64,000 nt of DNA from Usnea hakonensis (lineage: Eukaryota; Ascomycota; Lecanoromycetes; Lecanorales; Parmeliaceae), in the NCBI GenBank assembly GCA_013423325.1, contig BLJB01000222.1, forward strand, positions 1 through 64,000, given 5' to 3'. This document shows, piece after piece, positions 62,082-64,000 of the stretch (the first letter of the stretch is position 1; each line of letters begins with the position of its first letter). Position numbers and translations under genes: made by a program. Under the pieces are notes generated by a model. The model had not been told where the DNA came from and did not search any database. It was given only the letters and a program-made list of their open reading frames with translations.

Positions 62082-64000
62082 AATTTCGTATTTCACATTT
62101 GTTTGCACAAGCACGAGAAGAAATATGCATCATGGTCTTATTGACTACCTATTCTTGAAAAAAAGTTTTTTGAAAGAGGTCGCATTCGTCATAAAACTGC
62201 ATGCTTTGTCTATGATTACTCCATCTGAAATCCAGATCGACAAGATAAGTACCTCCTACAGACTCTTCGACCTAGAACCCCAATTGTTAAGACAAAGTAC
62301 ATTACTTTCCTTCTCCACGCCAAGAAACTTACATCTTCCTCCTGCATACCAACCTACCAACGACTTCCTTCTTTGTTACCCTCCTTCCATGTTACCTTCT
62401 ATCCATACCACGGATACTTAGATGTTCATACTTTTCTCATGCCGTCGATGATGAAGCGGGTTTCGTAATGCTTTTTTGAATTTCCCCATGATAAACTTCT
62501 ATAAAATCGTCGTGAGTGGGCCACATCGAGATCTCTTAACAATGTTGCCTCAATCTCCTTGAATGCAATTTCTGTACATTACAAAGCTTGATTCGTTGTA
62601 TGCCGCCCTTGAATACACACAGTATATCAGTAGCGGACTGATTACGCCACACCATCCGGGACCGGAGCATACCTCGGAGTGATTTCACGGCCGATACACG
62701 CAGGTGGAGGGCACGGGATATAGCAGGTCATTGAGACTGAAGCCTGTTGAATGCGGGTTGGCATAGGACAGCCCGTCTCTGAAGTTACAACCCGCTCCGC
62801 CAGCTGTTTAGCTGACTGATTTGATTGTGTCATTAGGTGATCCTGGACACCCCGAACGGCTTCACAGGCATGTAAGGCCTATTGGCCTAGCTGACTGCTA
62901 GAGGATTCCTACGCCCGGCGTTCAAAGATTATGCGTGACGATCAATTAGCTTCCTTACGTTATCCAAGCCAGCCGCCCTGCATAATGACTAAGACCTTAA
63001 AGTATGTAACCATACCTACCTAAGTTCTATTGGAGATAGCTAATTAACCCACTACAATCACCTTGATAGAATTAAGATTTTCAAAACATCTTATATGACA
63101 ATTAGTATATAGGTTTCTATATATGTATCAGATTTTTCAAGTATTCTTTATAGTGAACTTTTTACCTAGACTATTACAAAGTAACTACGTTAAAAGTCAG
63201 ATGAGCATCTGAGTGGTAAGAATACTTGCGAAGATTCCTAAGTACCTTATCTTAGCTTATGCCTAAGACTGGGTATGCAGATCTCTCCGTATAGAGTATG
63301 TAGAGCCCAACGCCGAGCCGGGAACCCGTGCTGTTTCCAGGAACTAGTATGGGCCATTTAAGGTAAGTTGAGCCCCCAAGCTAACAACGCTCGCTAAATT
63401 CGTACCGCCCAGTTGCAAACACCCAACCTTGAACTTATCTATAATTCGGACATAATCGAAACGGCCAAACGGAGCTATGCCTTTGGGGAATGCGGAGGGA
63501 TTACAAATACACGCACATTCCCCGCTACCATCTGCAAGAAGACGCTGTTCCCTGCACTCAGCGTCGCAGTGCAAGCGTCCAGATACTGCACGTTTGCTTG
63601 TGGCACGAGCTTCAGCTGCGCCGTGAGATACTTATGCACGGGTATTACTTTGAAGATTGAACATTTTCAGCTTCTGGGGTCTCATCTTTCAGGGAACCCT
63701 ATGAGCACTCGGGGGAGAATTGGACCGTCTCTAGTCTTATTAAAACGGCGATCGTCGCATATGACATGACTATGTTGTAGTGTAAATCCAGCGGCTTTAT
63801 GTTGTAACCTATCAATTTTTTTTGACCAGGGTTCAAGGACAGCACCTTCTGACATTTTGGAATCGATATAATATCAGAGACCGAAAATGTTCCACTTTGG
63901 CAAGTTAGTACATAGACTTATAATTTGGCTCTGTCACGCCCGCTAAGCCTAGTTGTAACGCAATTTGATTTGCGGTTTCGTCACTCACACCTGCCAAACT
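62082..64000. other. intergenic to window end, nothing recognised
   Basis: AT-richer DNA with scattered CCTAAG/CTTAGG-like words (63000-63270), similar to those at 2465-2515. Open frames at 62642-62833, 63344-63574 and 63413-63769 have no domain. No tRNA recognised. Confidence 0.45.

Overview
The window is nuclear DNA of a filamentous ascomycete. The evidence is split genes with 42-75 nt GT-AG introns, CTAAC/CTGAC-type branch sites just before the acceptors, and many protein families restricted to Pezizomycotina. These include the DUF7580, DUF8035 and DUF6536 families, STAND N-terminal domains, HET, and a TRI101-like acyltransferase. A helotialean (Leotiomycetes) origin is my guess from overall resemblance and is not proven by anything in the window. 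Gene models below were spliced by hand and reading phase was checked across every junction; where a junction is unresolved I say so.

Layout. 0-2.2 kb: a piggyBac-type transposase running off the left edge, lying against a 5'-less gene for a secreted beta/gamma-crystallin-like protein. 4.8-5.8 kb: a RING-finger protein. 6.7-14.2 kb: a decayed DUF7580 gene, an intact DUF7580 paralogue on the opposite strand, and a C2H2/DUF8035 protein sharing a 234 bp divergent promoter with it. 14.5-16.2 kb: debris, made of a broken membrane-protein gene with a tandem duplication, a gag-like retroelement remnant with LTR-like sequence, and a STAND N-terminal remnant. 16.6-26.8 kb: a BAHD-like acyltransferase, three small secreted or cell-wall proteins, a 2EXR/F-box-like protein and a membrane acyltransferase. 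27.4-36.4 kb: an NB-ARC/TPR NLR, a CYP52-like P450 and a STAND-N/ankyrin protein. 37.0-43.5 kb: a 958-residue protein of unknown function and a DUF6536 membrane protein interrupted by a stop codon. 43.5-45.5 kb: an AT-rich island with a 70 nt poly-C run and GC-rich 11-mer repeats. 45.7-51.6 kb: a truncated Ulp1/zinc-finger gene, an S9 peptidase, a HET fragment and a JEN-type carboxylate transporter. 52-58.6 kb: a decayed NRPS adenylation/carrier segment, a small inverted-repeat element, an eight-exon amino acid permease and an SDR. 60.3-62.1 kb: a secreted DUF7872-like protein.

How it fits together. There is no single operon-like pathway. Two themes stand out. First, nonself-recognition or STAND-type genes and their remnants recur: the DUF7580 pair, the NLR, STAND-N/ankyrin, the STAND-N remnant, ankyrin debris and the HET fragment. 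Second, metabolism and uptake genes are scattered among them (P450, acyltransferase, SDR, carboxylate and amino acid transporters, NRPS relic). Transposon and decay marks between genes (premature stops, frameshifts, AT-rich island) are consistent with a fast-evolving accessory region subject to RIP-like mutation.
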